From Gelidibacter sp039916245 (GTDB lineage Bacteria > Bacteroidota > Bacteroidia > Flavobacteriales > Flavobacteriaceae), in the NCBI RefSeq assembly GCF_039916245.1, contig NZ_JBDSLS010000108.1, forward strand, positions 27,992 through 91,991: a stretch of DNA of 64,000 nucleotides, read 5' to 3'. The translations under genes and the position numbers were made by a program. Shown piece by piece: positions 7,689-15,503 of this stretch (within the stretch, counting starts at the first letter, position 1; each line of letters begins with the position of its first letter). Under the pieces are notes generated by a model that was not told the DNA's origin, did not search any database, and saw only the letters and a program-made list of their open reading frames with translations.

Positions 7689-9749
7689 ATGACACAAAAT
7701 ATTCAGCCGCCAAAAGTAAAAAAAGTACTTAAAACGTTAAGTGTACATGATGATGAACGTCGCGATGATTATTTTTGGTTAAATGACCGAGAAAATCAGG
7801 ATGTTATTGATTACCTCAATGCTGAAAACGATTACTTTGACGCCGTCACTTCAAAATATAGAGACTTTGAAAATTCACTTTTTGAGGAAATGAAAGCTCG
7901 AATTAAGGAAGATGATGAATCAGTTCCTTATAAATATAATGGCTATTGGTACATTGTTAAATATGAAGTTGGGAAGGATTACCCGATATATTTAAGAAAG
8001 AAAGATACCTTGGATAATCCAGATGAGTTGTTGTTTGACTGTAATGTGATGGCTGAAGGGCATGACTATTTTAAATTGGTTGGCTTGAGTGTGAGTCCAG
8101 ATAATACCATGATTGCATTTGGTCTGGACACTGTTGGACGACGGAATTACACCTTGCAAATAAAGAGTTTAATTACCGATGAGATTTTCTTAGATGCCAT
8201 TGAAAACACGACAGGTTCCGCAACTTGGGCCAATGACAACAAAACATTATTCTATACCGTAAAGGACGAAAAAACACTGCGGTCTGACAAAGTTTTTAAA
8301 CACAAATTAGGAAGTTCTTCAAGCAAGGATACATTAGTTTTTCATGAAGAAGACGATACGTTTGGTGTGGCTGTTTACAAATCGAAATCAAAAAAATATT
8401 TGATTATTGCCTGTTATAGCACATTGACCAACGAATATTTTACCTTAAATGCCGATACACCTGATGGAGATTTCTCAGTGTTTCAAGAACGTGTTAGAGG
8501 ATTGGAATATAGTATTTCACATTATGGTGATCAATTTTATATTGTTACCAATGCCGATGGTGCTGTCAACTTTAAGTTAATGAAAACCCCTGAGAATGAC
8601 ACCAAATTTAATCATTGGACAGAGGTCATTCCGCATAGAGATTTGGTTTTATTGGAAGATATTGACATTTTTAAGGACTTTTTGGTGATCAGTGAGCGCA
8701 CCAATGGTCTGAACCAAATTCGGATCAAACGATGGGATAATACAGAAGATTATTATTTGCCATTTGATAACGAAACCTATACCGCTTACACTTCAACCAA
8801 TGTCGATTTTGATACGGTAATCCTTCGTTATGGTTACAACTCAATGACAACACCATCTTCCAGTATCGATTTTAATATGGTCACAAAGGAGAAAACCATT
8901 CTGAAAGAGCAGGAGGTTTTAGATCCTACCTTTGATAAGGATAATTATACTTCAGAACGAGTTTGGGCCACCGCAGATGACGGGACTAAAGTGCCAATTT
9001 CAATGGTGTATAAAAAAGGGATCAAAAAAGATGGTACAAATCCCGTATTGCTTTACGCCTATGGATCTTACGGACATACGATTGATCCTTATTTTTCCAG
9101 TCTTCGTTTAAGTTTAATGAATAGAGGTTTTATTTATGCCATTGCCCATGTCAGAGGCGGTGAGTATTTAGGCCGTATGTGGTACGAAGGCGGGAAATTG
9201 CTTCAAAAGAAAAACACCTTTACAGATTTTATCGCCTGTTCCAAGTTTCTAATCGCCCAAAACTACACCTCCTCACACCATTTGTATGCTTTAGGTGGAA
9301 GTGCCGGCGGCTTATTGATTGGCGCTGTCATTAATGAAGCACCAGAACTTTATAATGGCGTAATTGCGGCAGTTTCTTTTGTAGATGTATTGACTACCAT
9401 GTTGGATGATTCGATACCATTGACCACAGGAGAATATGACGAATGGGGAAATCCAAACGATAAAACCTATTATGAATACATGAAATCCTATTCACCTTAT
9501 GATAATGTGAAAAAGCAGGATTACCCACATATCTTAATTACGACAGGCCTGCATGATTCTCAAGTACAGTATTGGGAACCTGCAAAATGGGTGGCTAAGT
9601 TACGAGATTATAAAACCGATAACAATAAATTGTTGATGAAAACGAACATGAAAGCCGGCCATGGCGGGGCTTCAGGGCGTTTTGAATCCTTAAAAGAAGA
9701 TGCGGAAGAATACGCTTTTTTGTTAGACTTAGAGAATATTAATGTCTAA
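7689..9749 (+). CDS. ptrB: Oligopeptidase B-type S9 serine peptidase
   Basis: This 686-residue protein begins with the S9A propeller start (PKVKKVLKTLSVHDDERRDDYFWLND) and ends with an alpha/beta-hydrolase domain. The nucleophile serine is in GGSAGGLLIG (near residue 540), the Asp in LHDSQVQYWEPAKW, and the His in KAGHGGASGRF near the C-terminus. Length and motifs match oligopeptidase B, which cuts short peptides after Arg or Lys. It has no signal peptide, so it is probably cytoplasmic. It is a single gene with its own promoter box and a weak terminator. A prolyl-oligopeptidase specificity is the main alternative, but the Trp-Tyr-Glu rich motif around the Asp favours oligopeptidase B. Confidence 0.88.
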   Translation: MTQNIQPPKVKKVLKTLSVHDDERRDDYFWLNDRENQDVIDYLNAENDYFDAVTSKYRDFENSLFEEMKARIKEDDESVPYKYNGYWYIVKYEVGKDYPIYLRKKDTLDNPDELLFDCNVMAEGHDYFKLVGLSVSPDNTMIAFGLDTVGRRNYTLQIKSLITDEIFLDAIENTTGSATWANDNKTLFYTVKDEKTLRSDKVFKHKLGSSSSKDTLVFHEEDDTFGVAVYKSKSKKYLIIACYSTLTNEYFTLNADTPDGDFSVFQERVRGLEYSISHYGDQFYIVTNADGAVNFKLMKTPENDTKFNHWTEVIPHRDLVLLEDIDIFKDFLVISERTNGLNQIRIKRWDNTEDYYLPFDNETYTAYTSTNVDFDTVILRYGYNSMTTPSSSIDFNMVTKEKTILKEQEVLDPTFDKDNYTSERVWATADDGTKVPISMVYKKGIKKDGTNPVLLYAYGSYGHTIDPYFSSLRLSLMNRGFIYAIAHVRGGEYLGRMWYEGGKLLQKKNTFTDFIACSKFLIAQNYTSSHHLYALGGSAGGLLIGAVINEAPELYNGVIAAVSFVDVLTTMLDDSIPLTTGEYDEWGNPNDKTYYEYMKSYSPYDNVKKQDYPHILITTGLHDSQVQYWEPAKWVAKLRDYKTDNNKLLMKTNMKAGHGGASGRFESLKEDAEEYAFLLDLENINV

Positions 9750-9756
9750 TTTAAAA

Positions 9757-9780
9757 AAATCCCGTACTTTTGCGGGGTTT
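9757..9780 (+). terminator. Weak hairpin after oligopeptidase B
   Basis: AAATCCCG-tactttt-GCGGGGTTT, 8 bases after the stop codon. The T-tract is short, so termination may be partial. Confidence 0.5.
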
Positions 9781-9908
9781 GAGATTACATTTTCATAAAT
9801 TGTAATCGTAAATAGGATTTATGAAATCGCGGTGTTCATGGTTTATAATAAGAATTATACTTGATTTTCGCTATCCATAGGTCCTATTGAAAAGAATAAG
9901 AAACACGT

Positions 9909-10949
9909 ATGAAAAAAAATATTCAAGTATTTGATAATGTATTGCAACTCATAGGTAATACCCCTCTTATCAAATTGAACAAGATGACAGCTGACTATAA
10001 TGGTGAGTTTTATGCCAAAGTAGAAGCTTTTAATCCAGGTCACTCCTCTAAAGACCGAATTGCACTGCACATTATTGAAGAAGCCGAAAGACAAGGCATA
10101 TTGTCACCAGGAGATACGATTATAGAAACAACGTCTGGCAATACAGGCTTTAGCATAGCCATGGTGAGTATCATTAAAGGCTACAAATGTATTCTTGCGG
10201 TAAGTTCAAAATCATCGGGAGATAAAATAGACATGCTAAAAGCAATGGGTGCACAGGTTTATGTGTGTCCTGCTCATGTGAGTGCCGATGATCCGAGATC
10301 TTATTATGAAGTTGCAAAACGCTTGCATGAAGAAACCAAAGGATCTATCTATATTAATCAATATTTTAATCAGTTAAATATTGATGCACATTATAACAGT
10401 ACAGGTCCTGAGATTTGGACACAAACTGAAGGTGTAATAACACATTTAGTAGCCTGTAGTGGTACAGGAGGAACAATTTCTGGGACTGCTAAATACTTGA
10501 AAGAACAAAATCCAAACATAAAAGTCATAGGTGTTGATGCTTATGGTTCTGTCTTGAAAAAATACCACGAAACCCGTGAGTTTGATAAAGATGAAATATA
10601 TCCGTATCGCATTGAAGGTTTAGGAAAAAATTTGATTCCTACAGCTACAGATTTTGATTTGATTGATGAGTTCATTAAGGTTACTGACGAAGAAAGCGCC
10701 CATACCGCTCGTGAGATATCACGTGAAGAAGGTTTGTTTGTTGGTTATACAAGTGGTGCAGCAATGCAAGCTATAAAACAATTGAATGAAGCCGGAGAAT
10801 TTAAACCAGGTGATAAGGTGGTAGTCATCTTTCCTGACCATGGATCGCGATACATGAGCAAGGTTTATAGCGACAAATGGATGGAAGAGCAAGGCTTTTT
10901 TGACAGTAAAAAGGTCTCTACTTTGGAGACTATCCAATATATTAAATAG
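9909..10949 (+). CDS. PLP-dependent cysteine-synthase-fold enzyme; candidate cysteate synthase of capnine synthesis
   Basis: A 346-residue fold-type II PLP enzyme: QLIGNTPLIKLN at the start, the PLP lysine at position 48 in NPGHSSKDRIALH, TTSGNTGFSIAM as the substrate loop and SGTGGTISG as the phosphate-binding loop. It lacks the CBS domains of cystathionine beta-synthases. NPGHSSKDR departs from the NPGGSVKDR usual in O-acetylserine sulfhydrylases. The next gene is an alpha-oxoamine synthase. In Flavobacteriia such a pair is expected for capnine: a cysteate synthase that joins a phosphoserine-type substrate with sulfite, then a cysteate fatty-acyl transferase. The enzyme class is certain; the cysteate role is inference from the neighbour. 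A cysteine synthase remains possible. Confidence 0.75.
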   Translation: MKKNIQVFDNVLQLIGNTPLIKLNKMTADYNGEFYAKVEAFNPGHSSKDRIALHIIEEAERQGILSPGDTIIETTSGNTGFSIAMVSIIKGYKCILAVSSKSSGDKIDMLKAMGAQVYVCPAHVSADDPRSYYEVAKRLHEETKGSIYINQYFNQLNIDAHYNSTGPEIWTQTEGVITHLVACSGTGGTISGTAKYLKEQNPNIKVIGVDAYGSVLKKYHETREFDKDEIYPYRIEGLGKNLIPTATDFDLIDEFIKVTDEESAHTAREISREEGLFVGYTSGAAMQAIKQLNEAGEFKPGDKVVVIFPDHGSRYMSKVYSDKWMEEQGFFDSKKVSTLETIQYIK

Positions 10950-11064
10950 TTGAACTACAGCTAGATAATCCTATTGCGTAATTCGGTGTTGTGGGATTTT
11001 TTGTGGATGAAAATCTTATAAACAGCGGTTTATAACTAAATTATGCAATGAGTAGATATTTAGT

Positions 11065-11072
11065 TAATTTTG
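11065..11072 (+). promoter_or_regulatory. -7 promoter element for the alpha-oxoamine synthase gene
   Basis: TAATTTTG matches TAnnTTTG and is followed by GC, as often seen in this genome. It predicts a leader of nearly 100 bases before the ATG at 11175, so this gene can be transcribed separately from the upstream PLP enzyme. Confidence 0.55.
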
Positions 11073-11174
11073 CACAAATTAATAAAGCTAACTAAAGATG
11101 ATAGCGCATGGCTCTCAAACTTACATAAAGGTTGATTGAAATGGCGGCGTATGTCCGAAAAACATTAAGATTAC

Positions 11175-12434
11175 ATGAAAGACTTATTTGATAGAATTTA
11201 CAGAGACAAAGGTCCTCTTGGTAAATGGGCTTCACAAGCTGAAGGCTATTTTGTATTTCCTAAATTGGAAGGTCAAATCTCTAACCGCATGAAATTTCGC
11301 GGGCAAGATGTTATTACTTGGAGTATCAATGACTATTTAGGATTGGCAAATCATCCTGAAGTCAGAAAAACGGACGCTCAAGCTGCCGCTGATTATGGCT
11401 CGGCGTACCCAATGGGCGCGCGAATGATGTCTGGTCATACTGATCTTCACGAAGTCTTACAAAATGAGTTGGCTGAATTCGTAAACAAAGAAGCTGCTTA
11501 TCTTTTGAATTTTGGTTATCAAGGTATGGTTTCGACCATTGATGCTTTGGTAGGCAAGGACGATATTATCGTTTATGATGTGGATGCGCACGCCTGTATT
11601 ATTGATGGTGTACGTTTGCATATGGGTAAACGTTTTACCTATAAGCACAATGATGTTGAAAGCTTAGAGAAGAATTTGGAACGTGCTACAAAAATGGCAG
11701 AACAGACAGGCGGAGGAATTTTAGTGATTTCTGAAGGTGTGTTTGGAATGCGTGGTGAACAAGGTCGTTTAAAAGAAATCGTTGAACTTAAGAAAAAGTT
11801 TAATTTCCGATTTTTAGTAGATGATGCTCACGGTTTTGGAACGCTTGGTAAAACAGGTGCTGGAGCAGGTGAGGAGCAAGGCGTTCAAGACGGTATTGAT
11901 GTGTACTTCGCAACGTTTGCAAAATCTTTAGCAAGTACAGGAGCATTTATTGCCGCAGATCAAGAAATTATTGATTACCTAAAATATAATTTGCGTTCAC
12001 AAATGTTTGCGAAGTCGCTACAAATGCAATTAGTAGTTGGCGCTCGTAAACGTTTAGAAATGTTGAAAACGATGCCAGAATTGAAAGCAAAGCTATGGGA
12101 AAACACCAATGCTTTACAGTCTGGACTTAAAGAACGCGGTTTCGACATTGGTACCACGCAAAGTTGTGTCACTCCGGTATATTTAAAAGGAAGCATTCCT
12201 GAAGCCATGGCTTTAGTAAAGGATTTACGTGAAAACCACGGCATTTTCTGTTCTATTGTAGTCTATCCTGTGATTCCGAAAGGATTAATCTTGTTGAGAA
12301 TGATTCCAACAGCAACACATGATATCACCGACATCAATGAAACTTTAGAAGCTTTTGAAGTTATCAGAACCCGTTTGGAAAATGGTACTTATAAAAGACT
12401 GTCAGCATCAGTTGCTGCGGCTATGGGAGAATAA
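11175..12434 (+). CDS. Alpha-oxoamine synthase; candidate cysteate-C-fatty acyltransferase (capnine synthesis)
   Basis: The 419-residue protein is a PLP aminotransferase-fold enzyme of the group that includes 2-amino-3-ketobutyrate CoA ligase, AONS and serine palmitoyltransferase. Visible are ITWSINDYLGLANHPEV, GSAYPMGARMMSGH, the PLP-contacting DDAHGFGTLG and the Schiff-base lysine 250 in TFAKSLAS. In Flavobacterium the enzyme joining cysteate and a fatty-acyl group to make the sulfonolipid precursor of capnine belongs to this group, and sulfonolipids are linked to gliding. The preceding cysteine-synthase-like gene supports this call over ketobutyrate ligase (no threonine dehydrogenase is near) and over biotin AONS (no bio genes). 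The product is probably cytoplasmic or loosely membrane-bound. Confidence 0.75.
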   Translation: MKDLFDRIYRDKGPLGKWASQAEGYFVFPKLEGQISNRMKFRGQDVITWSINDYLGLANHPEVRKTDAQAAADYGSAYPMGARMMSGHTDLHEVLQNELAEFVNKEAAYLLNFGYQGMVSTIDALVGKDDIIVYDVDAHACIIDGVRLHMGKRFTYKHNDVESLEKNLERATKMAEQTGGGILVISEGVFGMRGEQGRLKEIVELKKKFNFRFLVDDAHGFGTLGKTGAGAGEEQGVQDGIDVYFATFAKSLASTGAFIAADQEIIDYLKYNLRSQMFAKSLQMQLVVGARKRLEMLKTMPELKAKLWENTNALQSGLKERGFDIGTTQSCVTPVYLKGSIPEAMALVKDLRENHGIFCSIVVYPVIPKGLILLRMIPTATHDITDINETLEAFEVIRTRLENGTYKRLSASVAAAMGE

Positions 12435-12470
12435 TATCCTCTAAATCCCCGAAAGGGATTTTGAAACATA

Positions 12471-12506
12471 AAAATCCAGTTCTTATTGAGAACTGGATTT
12501 TTTTAT
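12471..12506. terminator. Bidirectional intrinsic terminator
   Basis: AAAATCCAGTTC-ttattga-GAACTGGATTTTTTTA between two convergent genes. It is T-rich on the plus side and A-rich at its start, so it can serve both the oxoamine synthase gene (plus) and msrB (minus). Confidence 0.8.
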
Positions 12507-12994
12507 TATTTGGCACTAGGAATAAACTCCAGGGCTACCCCATTGATGCAATGACGTTTTCCTGTGGTTGCTTTTGGGCCGTCATTAAAAACGTGACCTA
12601 AGTGGCCGCCACATGTTGCACAATGTTCTTCGATGCCCATATAGGCATTGCCACCTTTTTCAAATGCGACATTGCCTTCAATAACACGGTCAAAACTTGG
12701 CCAACCGGTTCCGGAATCAAACTTGTTTTCGCTTTTATAGAGTGGCGTTTTACAGGCTGCGCAGACATAAACTCCCGGTTGGAAATTTTTATCTAACGGA
12801 CTTGAGAATGCGGGTTCAGTTCCTCCTTGTCTTAGTACACGGAATTGCTCGGCGCTTAATTCAGCCTTCCATTCGGCGTCTGATTTTGTGACTTTATATT
12901 CTTTATTTTGAGCTGTTTTGCTATCTTTTTTTTGGGCTGAACTATTGCAGCTAAAAATAAGACTGAATAAAACTATAAATGGCAGTGTTTTCAT
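12506..12994 (-). CDS. msrB: Peptide-methionine (R)-S-oxide reductase, exported lipoprotein form
   Basis: MsrB reduces the R form of methionine sulfoxide in oxidised proteins. The 162-residue protein has the two zinc CxxC pairs (VCAACKTPL and HCATCGGHLGH), FDSGTGWPSF, and the catalytic cysteine in GKRHCINGVALEF. It starts with a lipoprotein signal (MKTLPFIVLFSLIFSC) whose lipobox cysteine is at position 16, so it is probably anchored in the periplasm or outer membrane and repairs exported proteins. It is a single gene convergent with the oxoamine synthase gene and shares its terminator. The related MsrA is not in the window. Confidence 0.93.
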   Translation of the reverse strand: MKTLPFIVLFSLIFSCNSSAQKKDSKTAQNKEYKVTKSDAEWKAELSAEQFRVLRQGGTEPAFSSPLDKNFQPGVYVCAACKTPLYKSENKFDSGTGWPSFDRVIEGNVAFEKGGNAYMGIEEHCATCGGHLGHVFNDGPKATTGKRHCINGVALEFIPSAK

Positions 12995-13177
12995 AATGAT
13001 GGATTTGTGATTTTAATATTAAGTCGAATGGTATTATGTTTCCTTTCTCAATAAAGTGTTAAGATAATCACTAGGATTTTAAATCGCTATTTCTTGTGAC
13101 TTCGTTTACCTAATTTTAGTACTTTAGGTTTTTATTTATCATCTATTAACATAATTTAACCCTCTTAAGCCTTAAAT

Positions 13178-15304
13178 ATGCCGAAAGTAATGCCTTGTAG
13201 TCGTTTTACCGATTTTGATATCAATCTGTTTTTGGCTGGAAAGCATTTCAGGCTTTATGAAAAATTTGGATCTCATATTATGGAGCATGAGGGGGTCAGA
13301 GGCACCTATTTTGCCGTTTGGGCTCCCAGTGCCAAAAAAGTTTCTGTGGTTGGTGATTTTAATGATTGGAAGGAAAATGTACACGAACTGAATGTTAGAT
13401 GGGATAAAAGCGGTGTTTGGGAAGGTTTTATTCCGAATGTTGGAAAAGGGAATATCTACAAATACAAAATCACAAGCCATCATAACAATATAAAAACAGA
13501 AAAGGCCGATCCGTATGCACGTCGTTCGGAACATCCACCTCACACCGCATCTATTGTTTGGGAAGATCACTATCAATGGAAGGATGAGAATTGGATGTCC
13601 AAACGTAAAAAAAATAATGCATTGGACGCACCACACTCTGTTTATGAAGTGCATTTAGGGTCTTGGAAACGTCATGAAACCGAAGACAGATTTATGTCTT
13701 ATGTCGAGTTAGCCGATGATCTTGTGACGTATGTAAAAAAAATGAAATTTACCCATGTAGAGCTGATGCCTATTATGGAATTTCCATACGATCCCAGTTG
13801 GGGCTATCAAATTACGGGATATTTTGCGCCGACCTCACGTTTTGGTTATCCGGAGGAATTCAAGTTTTTAGTGGACACACTTCATAAAAACGACATTGGC
13901 GTCCTTTTGGATTGGGTGCCTTCTCATTTTCCGGAAGATGCCCATGGATTAGGCTATTTTGACGGCTCTTGTTTGTATGAACATCCTGATAGACGTAAAG
14001 GCTATCATCACGACTGGAAAAGCTTGATCTTTAATTACGGTCGTAATGAAGTGAAATCTTTTTTGATCAGTAATGCACTTTTTTGGTTCGATCAATACCA
14101 TGCGGACGGGTTGCGAGTAGATGCCGTGGCTTCCATGTTGTTTTTGGATTATTCCAGAAAGGACGGGGAGTGGGAGCCAAACATACATGGGGGAAGAGAG
14201 AATTTGGATGCTGTTGCTTTTATTAAGGAGATGAATGAAGCGGTGTATTCCAATTATCCAGATGTCCAGAATATCGCTGAAGAATCCACCGCATTTCCGA
14301 TGGTTTCGCGGCCGACATTTTCTGGCGGACTCGGTTTTGGGATGAAATGGATGATGGGGTGGATGCACGATACACTTGAATATTTCAGTAAACCACCAAT
14401 TTACAGACAATACCATCAAAATGACCTGACATTTTCAATGACCTATGCGTTTTCTGAAAACTTTATGCTGCCCTTAAGCCATGACGAAGTGGTTTATGGC
14501 AAGCGTTCCATTTTAGGACGAATGCCCGGTGATGAATGGCAACGGTTTGCTAATTTAAGATTGTTGTACAGTTATATGTTTACGCATCCTGGAGGTAAGT
14601 TGCTTTTTATGGGCTGTGAATTTGGACAGAGCAATGAATGGAATTTCAGACAAAGTTTGGATTGGCATTTGTTGGATTCCCAATACCATCAAGGCATTCA
14701 GAATCTGATCATAGATTTGAATAATTTGTATCGAACGGAGCCCGCCATGTATGAGCAACAATTTTCTGGCGAAGGTTTTGAATGGATTGCCTATGATGAT
14801 CATAAAAACTCAGTTTTGGTTTACATGAGAAAAGGGAAGGATCCTAAGGATGTCGTCATTGTGGCCTGTAATATGACACCTATACCAATGATAACCTATG
14901 GCATTGGTGTTCCTCACAAAGGTAAACTTGAAGAGATTTTCAACAGTGATGCCATGGCTTACAATGGAACGGGCGATTTTAAGAACAAAGTGTTTACGGC
15001 TAAAAAAGCAGTATTGCATAATCGGGGTTATTCCGCAGAAATTACTATTCCGCCATTGGGAATGGTCGCTTTTAAATATGTTGAAATGATTCAATCCTCC
15101 AAAAAACATTTAAATAAATCAGTAGAAAAAAAGGATGTGAAAGTTATTAAAAGTTCGAACAAGAAAGTCGGCAAACTTATATCCGAACCGAATAGTTCAT
15201 CTAAGGAAAAGGATAAGAAAAATACTGATGAAACCAAAAATAAAATTCAAGTGGCAGATAAGTCTCCCAAAGTTATATCTTCCGAAAAACGAATAAAAAA
15301 GTGA
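13178..15304 (+). CDS. glgB: 1,4-alpha-glucan branching enzyme with lysine-rich C-terminal tail
   Basis: GlgB makes alpha-1,6 branches in glycogen. The 708-residue protein has a CBM48-like start (GVRGTYFAVWAPSAKKVSVVGDFNDW), the GH13 body with nucleophile Asp in LRVDAVASMLFLDY, acid Glu in NIAEESTAF and the third Asp in PLSHDEVVYGKRS. The catalytic and all-beta parts end near residue 635 (PPLGMVAFKYVEM). After this comes a tail of about 70 residues made mostly of Lys, Ser, Glu and Asn. The UGA stop at 15302 is followed in the same frame by 26 more lysine-rich codons up to a TAA at 15383, so the tail may have been longer. The GH31 gene follows on the same strand. No other glg genes are in the window. 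Confidence 0.93.
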   Translation: MPKVMPCSRFTDFDINLFLAGKHFRLYEKFGSHIMEHEGVRGTYFAVWAPSAKKVSVVGDFNDWKENVHELNVRWDKSGVWEGFIPNVGKGNIYKYKITSHHNNIKTEKADPYARRSEHPPHTASIVWEDHYQWKDENWMSKRKKNNALDAPHSVYEVHLGSWKRHETEDRFMSYVELADDLVTYVKKMKFTHVELMPIMEFPYDPSWGYQITGYFAPTSRFGYPEEFKFLVDTLHKNDIGVLLDWVPSHFPEDAHGLGYFDGSCLYEHPDRRKGYHHDWKSLIFNYGRNEVKSFLISNALFWFDQYHADGLRVDAVASMLFLDYSRKDGEWEPNIHGGRENLDAVAFIKEMNEAVYSNYPDVQNIAEESTAFPMVSRPTFSGGLGFGMKWMMGWMHDTLEYFSKPPIYRQYHQNDLTFSMTYAFSENFMLPLSHDEVVYGKRSILGRMPGDEWQRFANLRLLYSYMFTHPGGKLLFMGCEFGQSNEWNFRQSLDWHLLDSQYHQGIQNLIIDLNNLYRTEPAMYEQQFSGEGFEWIAYDDHKNSVLVYMRKGKDPKDVVIVACNMTPIPMITYGIGVPHKGKLEEIFNSDAMAYNGTGDFKNKVFTAKKAVLHNRGYSAEITIPPLGMVAFKYVEMIQSSKKHLNKSVEKKDVKVIKSSNKKVGKLISEPNSSSKEKDKKNTDETKNKIQVADKSPKVISSEKRIKK

Positions 15305-15503
15305 CTAATTAAAAACCAACAAAAAACGACTACAAAATCGAGTGCAACCAAGGTAATCACTAAGAAAATTGGCAAAAAACAATAACTGTCAATCCTATTT
15401 CATCAATTACACAAAACTCAAACGTTATAGTTGATAAGTACTATTAACTTAAGTTTTATATGTATAATCTTATGCGTTTTTTTGTGAGATTTAATAGCAA
15501 ATT

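Noticed and set aside
11073..11174. Riboswitch in the leader of the oxoamine synthase gene
   Set aside because: No known riboswitch core was recognised and no terminator or sequestering stem could be drawn.
13172..13654. 160-codon open frame on the minus strand opposite glgB
   Set aside because: Composition is shadow-like and the plus-strand frame is a clear branching enzyme.
15290..15316. Programmed -1 frameshift at the end of glgB
   Set aside because: Although A_AAA_AAG precedes the stop, the -1 frame adds only three residues before TAA and no stimulatory structure is evident.
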